This document shows positions 44,213-54,313 of a stretch of 64,000 bases of DNA, one piece after another. The translations under genes and the position numbers were made by a program. Below the pieces are notes generated by a model. It was not told the origin of the DNA. It did no database searches and saw nothing but the letters and a program-made list of their open reading frames with translations. The DNA is from Flavobacteriaceae bacterium (GTDB taxonomy: Bacteria; Bacteroidota; Bacteroidia; Flavobacteriales; Flavobacteriaceae): contig JAKITV010000008.1 in assembly GCA_021647885.1 (NCBI GenBank), forward strand, positions 1 through 64,000, read 5' to 3'. Each line of letters opens with the position of its first letter. Positions within the stretch are counted from its first letter, which is position 1.

Positions 44213-44986
44213 TTAATTACCAATCCCGTTTATTTCATCTTCATTATCAAAACCAACAACATTCTTATATATCAAATAAACTGGATGATACACAAAAGCG
44301 GCAGTAAATAAAACTCCAATTCCGCAGAGTAAAAAGCCAACGATTTGTGCTAATAATGAAGACACTATAATTAATCCAAATGCTAATAGCCATTTTTTAT
44401 GCCCTATTTTAAAGCTTATACTAACTATATCGCTTACACTTAATTCTGGATTAAACGCAAAAACAGCAGCAAAAAACGACATAGGAACTATCATATATAT
44501 TAAAGGTATATAGCATAATAATACCGAAGGAATAGATATTAATATAGACACTAACATTATCATAAATGTTTTACTTAAATGTTTACCATTAATAAAACAA
44601 AAGAAATCTGAAGTTGTTACCGTTTTACCCTCATCCAAAGCTCTCATGATCCTAAAAAAAGCTGCATTAATAGCTACCGAAACTGCTCCTAAAACTAAAA
44701 TACCAATAATGACAAAGAGTAAATAAAGAATGGACATTCCAGCAAAAAAATCACTATAAGTATCTGGTCCGCTATAACCACTATTTGCTTGAGCAATCAG
44801 CATAGCAACTAAAGGCGCATATAGTACAATAATTAAAGGCAACATTATAATAATTATAAATAACTGCATTAAAAACCCTTGCAACCAAGTCTTTTTAAAC
44901 AACTCAATAGATTTACTAAAAAGGGTTCCAAAATCTAATGCCTTCGCATTATTTATTTTTTCTTGTATAGTAGAAATAGTATTCAT
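44213..44986 (-). CDS. Polytopic inner-membrane protein of unknown function
   Basis: A 257-residue protein with about six hydrophobic segments (e.g. FLMQLFIIIIMLPLIIVLY; LYLLFVIIGILVLGAVSVAI; FMIMLVSILISIPSVLLCYIP; LLAFGLIIVSSLLAQIVGFLL). The N-terminal FGTLFSKSIELFKKTWLQGF and the layout resemble DUF975-like proteins, without a firm match. It lies 58 bp upstream of the LVIVD lipoprotein gene, probably in the same transcript, and is divergent from miaB. Confidence 0.72.
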   Translation of the reverse strand: MNTISTIQEKINNAKALDFGTLFSKSIELFKKTWLQGFLMQLFIIIIMLPLIIVLYAPLVAMLIAQANSGYSGPDTYSDFFAGMSILYLLFVIIGILVLGAVSVAINAAFFRIMRALDEGKTVTTSDFFCFINGKHLSKTFMIMLVSILISIPSVLLCYIPLIYMIVPMSFFAAVFAFNPELSVSDIVSISFKIGHKKWLLAFGLIIVSSLLAQIVGFLLCGIGVLFTAAFVYHPVYLIYKNVVGFDNEDEINGIGN

Positions 44987-45067
44987 AATTGGTTAGCTGT
45001 ATTTGAATTGTCTCTCAAATGTAAATGGTTTATGCCTAGTGTGCAAGAAAATTTTAAGGCTGACACT

Positions 45068-45099
45068 TTGTCATAATGCTTAAAATATTCGTATCTTTG
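45068..45099 (+). promoter_or_regulatory. Promoter of the miaB operon
   Basis: TTG (45068-45070), 21-bp spacer, TATCTTTG (45092-45099). The -7 box matches TAnnTTTG exactly, making this the clearest Bacteroidetes-type promoter in the window. Confidence 0.75.
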
Positions 45100-45125
45100 C
45101 ATGCTTATTGACATTATTAAAAACA

Positions 45126-45158
45126 ATGAGATTTCCACTTTCGTGGAAAATAAATATG
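45126..45158 (+). promoter_or_regulatory. Hairpin leader ending at the miaB start codon
   Basis: ATGAGATTTCCAC, loop TTTC, GTGGAAA, then ATAAAT and ATG. It matches the leader of the dehydratase gene (6400-6432) except for one loop base. It contains an upstream in-frame ATG that would add RFPLSWKIN to the protein. Confidence 0.65.
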
Positions 45159-46601
45159 GAAAAGATTATAGACGAATACAAACAAGGTGAAAGCCTGATT
45201 TTAGAAGCCAAAGAAAACAACCAACGCAAGCTTTTTATAGAAAGCTATGGTTGTGCTATGAATTTTAGTGATAGCGAAATAGTTGCTTCTATATTAGCTA
45301 ACGAAGGATTTAATACAACACAAAACCTTGAAGATGCCGATTTGGTTTTAGTAAATACCTGCTCAATTCGTGATAAAGCAGAACAAACCATTAGAAAGCG
45401 TTTAGAGAAATACAATGCTGTTAAAAAGATAAACCCTAAAATGAAAGTTGGTGTTTTGGGTTGCATGGCAGAACGCTTAAAAGAAAAATTTCTCGAAGAA
45501 GAAAAAATAGTTGACCTTGTTGTTGGCCCTGATGCTTATAAAGATTTACCAAATCTTATTGCAGAAGTTGAAGATGGTAGAAACGCAGTAAATGTTATCC
45601 TATCTAAAGAAGAAACTTATGCCGATATTTCTCCTATTAGATTAAATAGCAATGGTGTAACAGCTTTTGTTTCCATAACTCGTGGTTGCGATAATATGTG
45701 CACATTTTGCGTTGTACCTTTTACTCGAGGTCGTGAACGAAGTCGAAATCCTCAAAGTATTTTAGAAGAAGTTAATGATCTTTGGAATAAAGGATATAAA
45801 GAAATTACACTTTTAGGACAAAATGTAGATAGCTATTTATGGTATGGAGGCGGATTAAAAAAAGACTTTGTAAAAGCTTCTGAAATTCAACAAGCAACAG
45901 CAATTAATTTTTCAAAATTACTTGACCTTTGTGCTCAAGCACAGCCAAAGATGCGCATTCGTTTTTCAACTTCAAATCCACAAGACATGTCTTTGGATGT
46001 GATTAAAACCATGGCAAAGCATAACAACATCTGTAATTATATTCATTTACCTGTACAGAGTGGAAGTAACAGGATTTTAAAAGAAATGAATCGTCAACAT
46101 ACTCGTGAAGAATATTTTGAGTTGATTGATAATATTAAACGTATCATTCCAGATTGTACTATAAGTCACGATTTAATTGTAGGTTTCCCAACCGAAACCG
46201 AAGAAGACCATCAAGATACTTTAAGTTTAATGGAATATGTAAAATATTCTTTTGGTTATATGTTTACCTATTCTGAAAGACCAGGAACACTTGCAGAGCG
46301 TAAAATGAAAGATGATATTCCTGAAGCGGTTAAAAAAAGACGATTTAATGATATCCTTCAGCTACAACAAAAACACAGCTTATATAGAACACAGCAAGAC
46401 CTAGGAAAAATTGTAGAAGTGCTGATTGAAAAAGAATCTAAAAAATCGTCAGCACATTGGTCTGGACGCAATGAGCATAATACTGTTGTAGTCTTTCCGA
46501 AAGAGAATTATAAAATTGGTGATTTTGTAAATGTAAAAGCAAACGAATGTACAAGCGCAACACTTATTGGTGAAGCCGTTGGATTAAGTAATAACAACTA
46601 A
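45156..46601 (+). CDS. miaB: MiaB, tRNA-2-methylthio-N6-dimethylallyladenosine synthase
   Basis: A 481-residue radical-SAM methylthiotransferase. The N-terminal UPF0004 domain has the cluster cysteines in YGCAMN, NTCSIRD and LGCMAERL; the radical-SAM cluster is CDNMCTFC; a TRAM domain ends the protein. It adds the 2-methylthio group to i6A37 of tRNAs that read U-starting codons. The frame is open for 16 more codons upstream, but these derive from the hairpin leader; the ATG at 45156 is chosen. Confidence 0.95.
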   Translation: MEKIIDEYKQGESLILEAKENNQRKLFIESYGCAMNFSDSEIVASILANEGFNTTQNLEDADLVLVNTCSIRDKAEQTIRKRLEKYNAVKKINPKMKVGVLGCMAERLKEKFLEEEKIVDLVVGPDAYKDLPNLIAEVEDGRNAVNVILSKEETYADISPIRLNSNGVTAFVSITRGCDNMCTFCVVPFTRGRERSRNPQSILEEVNDLWNKGYKEITLLGQNVDSYLWYGGGLKKDFVKASEIQQATAINFSKLLDLCAQAQPKMRIRFSTSNPQDMSLDVIKTMAKHNNICNYIHLPVQSGSNRILKEMNRQHTREEYFELIDNIKRIIPDCTISHDLIVGFPTETEEDHQDTLSLMEYVKYSFGYMFTYSERPGTLAERKMKDDIPEAVKKRRFNDILQLQQKHSLYRTQQDLGKIVEVLIEKESKKSSAHWSGRNEHNTVVVFPKENYKIGDFVNVKANECTSATLIGEAVGLSNNN

Positions 46602-46610
46602 AAACAAAAA

Positions 46611-46636
46611 GATTCCTGCCTACGCTGGAATGACAA
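46611..46636. repeat. Miniature palindromic repeat directly before the sigma-54 activator start
   Basis: ATTCC / GGAAT arms around TGCCTACGCT with TGACA tail. The start codon at 46640 follows the tail after four bases, so the arm GGAATG lies at ribosome-binding distance. Confidence 0.75.
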
Positions 46637-46639
46637 CAC

Positions 46640-47902
46640 ATGGAATCAGTACAAGCTATAAAACAACGTTTTGGCATTATTGGAAATGATGCTACTTTAA
46701 ATCGTGCTATAGAAAAAGCGATACAAGTATCACCAACAGACATTTCGGTAATTGTTACTGGAGAAAGTGGTGTTGGTAAAGAGAGTATCCCAAAAATCAT
46801 TCATCAGCTTTCTCATCGTAAACACTCTAAATACATTGCAGTAAACTGTGGCGCAATACCTGAAGGCACCATAGACAGCGAATTATTTGGTCACGAAAAG
46901 GGTTCTTTTACTGGAGCGACACAAACACGTAGTGGTTATTTTGAAGTTGCCGATGGAGGAACCATTTTTTTAGATGAAGTTGGTGAATTACCTCTAACAA
47001 CTCAAGTTCGTTTATTGCGTGTTTTAGAAAATGGAGAGTTTATAAAAGTAGGTTCAAGCAAGACACAACAAACAGATGTTCGTATTGTAGCAGCTACAAA
47101 TTCCAATATGTTTGATGCTATAAAAAAAGGAAAATTCAGAGAAGATTTATACTATCGATTAAGTACAGTAGAAATTCATTTACCTCCTTTAAGAAACCGT
47201 AAAGAAGACATCCATTTGCTATTTAGAAAATTTGCCAGTGACTTTGCACTTAAATACAAAATGCCTACCATTAAATTAACCGATGATGCCAGAGGTTTGC
47301 TTCTAAAGTATAGATGGAGCGGCAACATAAGACAGTTACGAAATGTAGCCGAACAAATTTCGGTGTTAGAACATAATCGAACTGTAACAGGAGATACTTT
47401 ACGTCATTATTTACCAGATGTTGGTCGAAATCTACCTGCAATTGTTAATGTCTCAAAATCGGAAAGTGATTTTAGTAACGAACGCGAAATTTTATATAAG
47501 GTTTTATTCGATATGAGAAGCGATCTTAACGATTTAAAAAAGCTTACTATGGAGCTTATGCAAAACGGAAACACAAGCGATGTCAAAAAAAACAACGAAG
47601 GTTTAATCCAAAAAATATATAGAAAAGAAGAAGATAGCGATGACAATGTTAAAAATGATACGGGAGTGTTATCCCTTCAACAACATCACGATACTCCAAC
47701 TGAAATAGTTGAGAACACTCAAGACAAATACAGTTTTGCTGAAGAAGTTGAAGAAGAAGAAACCTTATCACTTCACGATAAAGAATTGGAATTAATAAAA
47801 AAATCTCTTGAACGTCACAAAGGAAAACGTAAATTAGCAGCTGCCGAACTAGGTATTAGCGAACGCACATTATATAGAAAAATAAAACAATTTGATTTGT
47901 AG
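46640..47902 (+). CDS. Sigma-54-dependent transcriptional activator without receiver domain
   Basis: A 420-residue activator that starts almost directly with the AAA+ domain: Walker A GESGVGKE (41-48), sigma-54 contact loop GSFTGA (88-93, GAFTGA with one change), Walker B LDEVGE (111-116) and NSNMFDAIKKGKFREDLYYRL. About 130 linker residues follow, then a Fis-type helix-turn-helix (RKLAAAELGISERTLYRKIKQFDL). With no sensor domain it may be constitutive or controlled by a partner or by expression level. It lies between miaB and lptE on the plus strand. Confidence 0.93.
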   Translation: MESVQAIKQRFGIIGNDATLNRAIEKAIQVSPTDISVIVTGESGVGKESIPKIIHQLSHRKHSKYIAVNCGAIPEGTIDSELFGHEKGSFTGATQTRSGYFEVADGGTIFLDEVGELPLTTQVRLLRVLENGEFIKVGSSKTQQTDVRIVAATNSNMFDAIKKGKFREDLYYRLSTVEIHLPPLRNRKEDIHLLFRKFASDFALKYKMPTIKLTDDARGLLLKYRWSGNIRQLRNVAEQISVLEHNRTVTGDTLRHYLPDVGRNLPAIVNVSKSESDFSNEREILYKVLFDMRSDLNDLKKLTMELMQNGNTSDVKKNNEGLIQKIYRKEEDSDDNVKNDTGVLSLQQHHDTPTEIVENTQDKYSFAEEVEEEETLSLHDKELELIKKSLERHKGKRKLAAAELGISERTLYRKIKQFDL

Positions 47903-47930
47903 ATTAACGTTTTAAAATTAACAACTTAAA

Positions 47931-47955
47931 TGTCATGCCGAGCTTGTCGAAGCAT
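47931..47955. repeat. Miniature palindromic repeat before lptE
   Basis: TGTCATGCCGAGCTTGTCGAAGCAT: arms ATGC / GCAT with the G.A-type core GAGC..TCGA; the tail (TGACA) reads on the minus strand. The lptE start codon is 11 bp further on. Confidence 0.75.
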
Positions 47956-47965
47956 ATATTATTAA

Positions 47966-48472
47966 ATGAAACTATACAAATACATACTTATAATTAGCAT
48001 ATCGCTAACCATTTTAGGATGTGGTGCTTATTCATTTACTGGAGCATCAATTTCTGCTGAAACTAAAACCTTCCAAGTCAATTATTTTCAAAATAATGCA
48101 CTTTTAATCGAGCCAGGTTTAGATAGGGATTTCACTTTGGCATTACAAGATTTATTATTAAATCAAACCAGTTTAGATCTTGTAAAATCTAATGGTGATT
48201 TGGTTTACGAAGGTGAAATAGTAGAATACAGAATTTCGCCTACCACAGCAACAGCACAAAACACCGCAGCACAAAACAGATTAACCATAGCTGTAAACGT
48301 TCGCTTTTTTGATAGAAATGATGATGAAGCCGAATTTGAACAACGTTTCTCTTTCTTTTTCGATTATGCAGGAAGCGCACAATTAGTTGGCGGACAAAAA
48401 GATACTGCAATTGCAGAAATATTTGAACGTATTACACAAGACATTTTTAATGCTTCATTAGCAAAATGGTAG
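47966..48472 (+). CDS. lptE: LptE, LPS-assembly lipoprotein
   Basis: A 168-residue lipoprotein. The signal peptide ends in TILGCGAYSFTGAS, and the body matches the LptE pattern of Bacteroidetes (TFQVNYFQNNA; FTLALQDLLLNQTSLDLV; GDLVYEGEIVEY; IAEIFERITQDIFNASLAKW). LptE plugs and guides the LptD barrel that places lipopolysaccharide in the outer leaflet. It sits in a plus-strand run with secG, as is usual in this family. Confidence 0.88.
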   Translation: MKLYKYILIISISLTILGCGAYSFTGASISAETKTFQVNYFQNNALLIEPGLDRDFTLALQDLLLNQTSLDLVKSNGDLVYEGEIVEYRISPTTATAQNTAAQNRLTIAVNVRFFDRNDDEAEFEQRFSFFFDYAGSAQLVGGQKDTAIAEIFERITQDIFNASLAKW

Positions 48473-48637
48473 CAAATTAGTCAGCAATGTACAGTCTTCA
48501 GTTTACAGCAAATAATTTTTGAATTGAAGATAATAAAATAATAATTAAACAATTTTCCCTTTGGGAAATCGAAGATTCAACGAAACAATAATTTATCAAT
48601 AAACTTGAAAGAGTTAAATATCCGAAGGACAATGGGA

Positions 48638-49543
48638 ATGAACACAACCGATTTTACATCTTTATTACAGCAACCGCAAACTATAAATGCAAAACAAACA
48701 AGCGCAGTAAAAGCTATTGTTGATGAATTTCCTTATTTTCAGTCTGCAAGAGCAGTTTATTTAAAAGGCCTTAAAAACAAAGAAAGTTTTAAATACAATC
48801 AAGAACTTAAAATCACTGCAGCTTATACAACAGACCGAAGCATTTTATTCGATTTTATAACTTCAACCGAATTTTTACAAAACGAAATTTCACAACATAT
48901 AAAACATAATACCCAATATTTAAAACAGATTGAAGTTAAAGATATAGAAGACATCTCTATTAATAAAAGCGTGGTCATAGACGATGCTTTAAGACAACAT
49001 ATACAAAACACCAAGCCTATTTTAGACCCTGCTCTATTTGAAGCTAAAGTCGACGATATTATTATTCCTTCAGAAGAAGTAATCGAGGTAGAAACAACAC
49101 AAATAAAACAAACTCCAGAAGAAAAACTCGAAATTGGCAAACCACTTACTTTCAATAAAAACGAAGTGCATTCCTTTAGCGAATGGTTAAAAATTACAAG
49201 CTTTAAACCTATAATTCGTGAAGAAAATAATATTCAGGAAAAAACCATTCAAGATAATTCAAAAGCAAAAAAGTTTGAATTAATTGACAAGTTTATAACA
49301 GCAAAACCAAAAATTAAGCCTGCAAACAAAGAAGCTGCTACATTTAATATTGCTAATGCGCAAATGTTACCTCCCGAAACCTTAATGACCGAAACTTTAG
49401 CGAGAATTTATCTTGAGCAAAAAAATTATAAAAGTGCCATTCAATCTTACAAGATTTTAAGTTTGAAATATCCAGAAAAAAGTGGTTTCTTTGCAGACCA
49501 AATTAAAGCAATAAAACAATTGCAAGAACAAAATAATTTATAG
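48638..49543 (+). CDS. Protein of unknown function with C-terminal TPR-like repeat
   Basis: A 301-residue protein, no signal peptide. VDEFPYFQSARAVYLKGLKNKESFKYNQELKITAAYTTDR near the N-terminus is a pattern I associate with a conserved flavobacterial hypothetical; the C-terminus TETLARIYLEQKNYKSAIQSYKILSLKYPEKS is a TPR hairpin. ATG codons at 48632 and 48638 are both possible; the second has AAGGA at better distance (48625-48629). It lies between lptE and secG, suggesting an envelope-assembly link, unproven. Confidence 0.75.
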   Translation: MNTTDFTSLLQQPQTINAKQTSAVKAIVDEFPYFQSARAVYLKGLKNKESFKYNQELKITAAYTTDRSILFDFITSTEFLQNEISQHIKHNTQYLKQIEVKDIEDISINKSVVIDDALRQHIQNTKPILDPALFEAKVDDIIIPSEEVIEVETTQIKQTPEEKLEIGKPLTFNKNEVHSFSEWLKITSFKPIIREENNIQEKTIQDNSKAKKFELIDKFITAKPKIKPANKEAATFNIANAQMLPPETLMTETLARIYLEQKNYKSAIQSYKILSLKYPEKSGFFADQIKAIKQLQEQNNL

Positions 49544-49545
49544 TA

Positions 49546-49911
49546 ATGAGTACGTTTTCAATATTTTTAATTCTAATCGTTATAGTCGCCTTTTTATTAG
49601 TGGTAGTAGTTATGGTACAAAACCCAAAAGGTGGAGGATTAGGTTCTTCTTTTGGAGGTGGAGGCTCACAACAATTAGGTGGTGTAAAAAAGACAACAGA
49701 CTTTTTAGATAAAAGTACTTGGGCATTAGCAACTTTATTATTAGCCTTAATTTTATTATCTAATCTAGCTATTGGTGGTCCAGATACAACTATAGAATCT
49801 AAAGCATTAGATCCAGATGCAACGACAGAACAGCCTTTACCTAAAGCACAACCTTTAAACAATACTGCTTTACCTGAAACTAACGATATAAGCAACGACA
49901 CCAATCAATAA
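49546..49911 (+). CDS. secG: SecG, preprotein translocase subunit
   Basis: A 121-residue protein with two transmembrane helices (FLILIVIVAFLLVVVVMVQN; TWALATLLLALILLSNLAIGG) joined by a Gly-rich cytoplasmic loop (NPKGGGLGSSFGGGGSQQLGG). This is the standard SecG form. It starts 2 bp after the preceding gene ends and is followed by a terminator. Confidence 0.94.
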   Translation: MSTFSIFLILIVIVAFLLVVVVMVQNPKGGGLGSSFGGGGSQQLGGVKKTTDFLDKSTWALATLLLALILLSNLAIGGPDTTIESKALDPDATTEQPLPKAQPLNNTALPETNDISNDTNQ

Positions 49912-49937
49912 GATTTTATAAATAGAATCCATTAAAG

Positions 49938-49965
49938 AAGCCAACTCAACTGTTGGCTTTTTTTA
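49938..49965 (+). terminator. Rho-independent terminator after secG
   Basis: Stem AAGCCAAC (49938-49945) / GTTGGCTT (49952-49959), loop TCAACT, followed by a run of T. Confidence 0.9.
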
Positions 49966-49974
49966 AATGAAAAT

Positions 49975-50005
49975 TTGTCAGTATTAACAGATTGGCATAA
50001 TTTTC
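49975..50005 (+). promoter_or_regulatory. Promoter candidate for groS-groL
   Basis: TTG (49975-49977), 20-bp spacer, TAATTTTC (49998-50005). No CIRCE inverted repeat is seen, so heat control by HrcA is not supported. Confidence 0.55.
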
Positions 50006-50052
50006 GAATAAGTCAAAAGCATAAAACACATAATTTAATTTAAAAAAAAACA

Positions 50053-50328
50053 ATGGGAATAAACATTAAACCATTAGCAGATAGAGTTCTTATAGAACCA
50101 TTAGAAGCCGAAACTACAACAGCATCTGGAATTATTATTCCTGATAATGCTAAAGAAAAACCACAAAAAGGAAATGTAGTTGCGGTTGGAAAAGGCACAA
50201 AAGACGACCCAATAACTGTAAAAGTTGGAGATTCTGTTTTGTATGGCAAATACGCTGGTACCGAATTAAAATTAGAAGGCAAAGACTATTTAATAATGCG
50301 AGAAAGCGATATTCTTGCAATTGTATAA
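50053..50328 (+). CDS. groS: GroES co-chaperonin
   Basis: A complete 91-residue Gro[44 protein letters not shown] contains the mobile loop that docks on Gro[30 protein letters not shown] is the usual C-terminus. It lies 127 bp upstream of groL. Confidence 0.98.
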   Translation: MGINIKPLADRVLIEPLEAETTTASGIIIPDNAKEKPQKGNVVAVGKGTKDDPITVKVGDSVLYGKYAGTELKLEGKDYLIMRESDILAIV

Positions 50329-50413
50329 ATCTATTAATTCTAAAATTGTCACATTAAGCACAGTCTAAATGCAATTAAGGAATCTCATTCAAATAACTAA
50401 AAGTTCAATTTAA

Positions 50414-52084
<1,671 letters not shown>

Positions 52085-52111
52085 CCACAGAATTACAATA
52101 CAGATATTACA

Positions 52112-52145
52112 AAAACGCTTCAATTTTAATTGAGGCGTTTTTTAT
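52112..52145. terminator. Bidirectional terminator between groL and the convergent lipoprotein gene
   Basis: AACGCTTCAAT / ATTGAGGCGTT stem, one mismatch, with A-run before and T-run after. Confidence 0.85.
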
Positions 52146-52906
52146 TGAGTTATATGCTCTACTTTAAAATTTTTATAAAAATATTCTGCTCTTAAATACG
52201 TTTTTTCTCCTGCTTCATTGAGCCTATAACTTTTACGATGTGCATTGAATATTAAAGGCGTAGAGGTATCGAATGTTAGATTTTCAACCCAACTCGTATG
52301 ATCTTTTAAAACTACTTTGTTAGCCACAACTTTAAAGGTTTCAGCATCAATAATGTAAGACCAACGATCGGATTCTGCTGTATCATTTTTGTATAAAACG
52401 TCAACAACATAGCATCGTTTACCTTCTAAATCGGTTTCGCCTACGAGTAATAAATCTGCATTCTCATCAATAAGATCAAAGGGTTTACAAGCTACATAAT
52501 AAACAGCCCAAAAGGCATTGGAAGCCTTTTCTAATTCACTTTTAGAATCGACTACCGAGTCATTTATCGACTTTGAAATCTTTTCGCCATCATACATAAT
52601 AGAGATATTGTTACCGTTATTTTGCCACTCTATTTTACCAAATAGCTTTGTTCCAAATTGGAATAGCTGAAACTGCTCTGTCCTTAACTCAACAGAACTA
52701 TCTTCATTAAATAATGTTGTTTCTTTATCGAAACTCAATTGCTTGATTTTTCGCCATGACTCTATACCTCCATGAGCTTCAATAGATTTTTCAATTATTT
52801 GTAGCCCAGTTAATTTTTCTTTGCAACTTAACAATGCTAAACTTAAAAGCACAAAAAAACCCAAACGCAATTTGGTTTTAAATAATATTTTAGTCTTGAT
52901 CTTCAT
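52142..52906 (-). CDS. Lipoprotein of unknown function, LolA-like
   Basis: A 254-residue protein from the ATG at 52906, with lipoprotein signal LLSLALLSCKEK. The mature part has IIEKSIEAHGGIESWRKIKQLSFDKE, YDGEKIS and WSYIIDAETFKVVANK, resembling outer-membrane lipoprotein-sorting-type or DUF6503-like proteins of Bacteroidetes. The frame is open six codons further upstream. The start overlaps the end of the metal-binding lipoprotein gene, so the two are translationally coupled. Confidence 0.7.
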   Translation of the reverse strand: MKIKTKILFKTKLRLGFFVLLSLALLSCKEKLTGLQIIEKSIEAHGGIESWRKIKQLSFDKETTLFNEDSSVELRTEQFQLFQFGTKLFGKIEWQNNGNNISIMYDGEKISKSINDSVVDSKSELEKASNAFWAVYYVACKPFDLIDENADLLLVGETDLEGKRCYVVDVLYKNDTAESDRWSYIIDAETFKVVANKVVLKDHTSWVENLTFDTSTPLIFNAHRKSYRLNEAGEKTYLRAEYFYKNFKVEHITQ

Positions 52907-53192
52907 GCTTTTTGCCATCTTCATGTTGATGATTGCCTTCTTCTTCCTTTTCTACTTTCTTTAAATTCATTTTACAAACAGGACAAGCACCTTCTTTATC
53001 ATAAGTTTTTCCGTTTTCGCAATCCATTATGCAATGGTAAACATCGTTCATCGCCAAATCTGCTTTTTCTACACCAAGTTCGGTTTGTTCTACTTTTGTT
53101 TTTGTTTCTGCTTCTTTTTTAGAGTCTTTGCAAGAGACAGCTATAACACTCAAGCTTAATAACAAGGTAAATAATAAAATTGATTTTCTCAT
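52890..53192 (-). CDS. Small lipoprotein with heavy-metal-binding (YHC..CPVC) domain
   Basis: A 100-residue lipoprotein: MRKSILLFTLLLSLSVIAVSCKD, an acidic linker, then YHCIMDCENGKTYDKEGACPVCKMNLKK, the compact metal-binding domain often found in or beside copper and silver efflux components, and a His-rich end (EEGNHQHEDGKKHEDQD). A role in binding Cu or Zn in the periplasm is likely but unproven. It overlaps the next gene by 17 bp. Confidence 0.8.
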   Translation of the reverse strand: MRKSILLFTLLLSLSVIAVSCKDSKKEAETKTKVEQTELGVEKADLAMNDVYHCIMDCENGKTYDKEGACPVCKMNLKKVEKEEEGNHQHEDGKKHEDQD

Positions 53193-53245
53193 AAATTCAG
53201 TTTTTTCGGTTTCTGTTGTTTAATACTAATAATAACGTATAAATA

Positions 53246-53674
53246 TCATTGTCGTTGTTTATGATAATATAATGCAGGTAACAATAACAATAAAATAATA
53301 GGTTGAATTAAAAATCTACGAATGTTAAAAAAGAGATAATAATCTTCTTGCTTGGGATTTAAAACAAAATATAGAAACATAACTAACAACACAACATAAG
53401 CTATGGTATATATTATAGACGAGAATTTAATCATAGACTTCTCTTTAAAAATTGCGTATATAATAGACAAAGATATTATAGTATTTAACACATAACGCAA
53501 AGTAGTAAATGCCGTAAGTTTAAAAACTTCGCGTCTTGGATTATCAATATATAAGTAATCATTCTTAAAAAATTGCAAATATGGATCGTAAAATAATTCG
53601 TCCTCAAAAACTCTAATTAAGACTAATAACAAAAACAAAACTAATAGTAATATGTATTTTCCGTAATTAATCAT
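53246..53674 (-). CDS. Exosortase F system-associated membrane protein
   Basis: A 142-residue protein with four to five transmembrane helices. RVFEDELFYDPYLQFFKNDY and FNIRRFLIQPIILLLLLPALYY match the small protein that accompanies XrtF in flavobacteria. Its start overlaps the xrtF stop by 8 bp, so the two are made together. Its role in XrtF function is not known. Confidence 0.85.
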   Translation of the reverse strand: MINYGKYILLLVLFLLLVLIRVFEDELFYDPYLQFFKNDYLYIDNPRREVFKLTAFTTLRYVLNTIISLSIIYAIFKEKSMIKFSSIIYTIAYVVLLVMFLYFVLNPKQEDYYLFFNIRRFLIQPIILLLLLPALYYHKQRQ

Positions 53675-54218
53675 TTTTAGGTTTTAAATTAGCAAAACGA
53701 TTTACCCAAAACATCCAAAGTAAGAATACCAATCCATAAATAATTAATGGAAAAATTACAGTGTGCAAGATTTCCCTTCGCCAAGGATAGTGATACAAAC
53801 CAATAGATAAAATCACAATACGAATAAGGTTTACAGCATAAATTAAAACGCTACCAAAAAGCAAATAAAACAATGTGACTTTAAACTTACCTGAAAAAGC
53901 AATAATAAATGATATAAAAAGTATAATAATACTTATCGAGTTACAACCTTCTATAATCCTAGCCACAAACTTATTATTAACAAACAATTTCATTGAAGCT
54001 TCGTTAGGATGTGGTTCAATTTGAGTTTTATAACCAGCCGTTTCTAATAAAGACTTGCTTTGCTTTGCTACTAGATTTGTTAAATAATCAGGATAGTATT
54101 TAGAATCATCTGAATAATCTAAATAAAATTTATAAGACATAGAAAACACAATGTACACCAATAAAAATGTAAGTATAAACTTAATTACCGACTTGTATTT
54201 TATAAAAAGTTCCTTCAA
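53667..54218 (-). CDS. xrtF: Exosortase family protein XrtF
   Basis: A 183-residue multi-pass membrane protein with the exosortase catalytic triad in order: C92 in RIIEGCNSISI, R133 in NLIRIVILS and H152 in LHTVIFPLIIYG. Exosortases cut C-terminal sorting signals of exported proteins. No protein with an obvious PEP-CTERM-like tail lies in the window, so the XrtF substrate must be elsewhere. It is divergent from the GAF-domain gene over 95 bp. Confidence 0.9.
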   Translation of the reverse strand: MKELFIKYKSVIKFILTFLLVYIVFSMSYKFYLDYSDDSKYYPDYLTNLVAKQSKSLLETAGYKTQIEPHPNEASMKLFVNNKFVARIIEGCNSISIIILFISFIIAFSGKFKVTLFYLLFGSVLIYAVNLIRIVILSIGLYHYPWRREILHTVIFPLIIYGLVFLLWMFWVNRFANLKPKND

Positions 54219-54313
54219 TATATTGTAGGATAATTGCGCTTTAAAATTAAATAGACAGAAAGATACAATGTTTTTATTTTGATTTTAAATACTTTTATTA
54301 AAAATTTCAACAC

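Noticed and set aside
44155-44223. Extension of the LVIVD protein to 429 residues
   Set aside because: It precedes a clear lipoprotein signal peptide that fixes the start at 44154.
49912-50052. CIRCE operator before groS
   Set aside because: No TTAGCACTC-N9-GAGTGCTAA inverted repeat is present.
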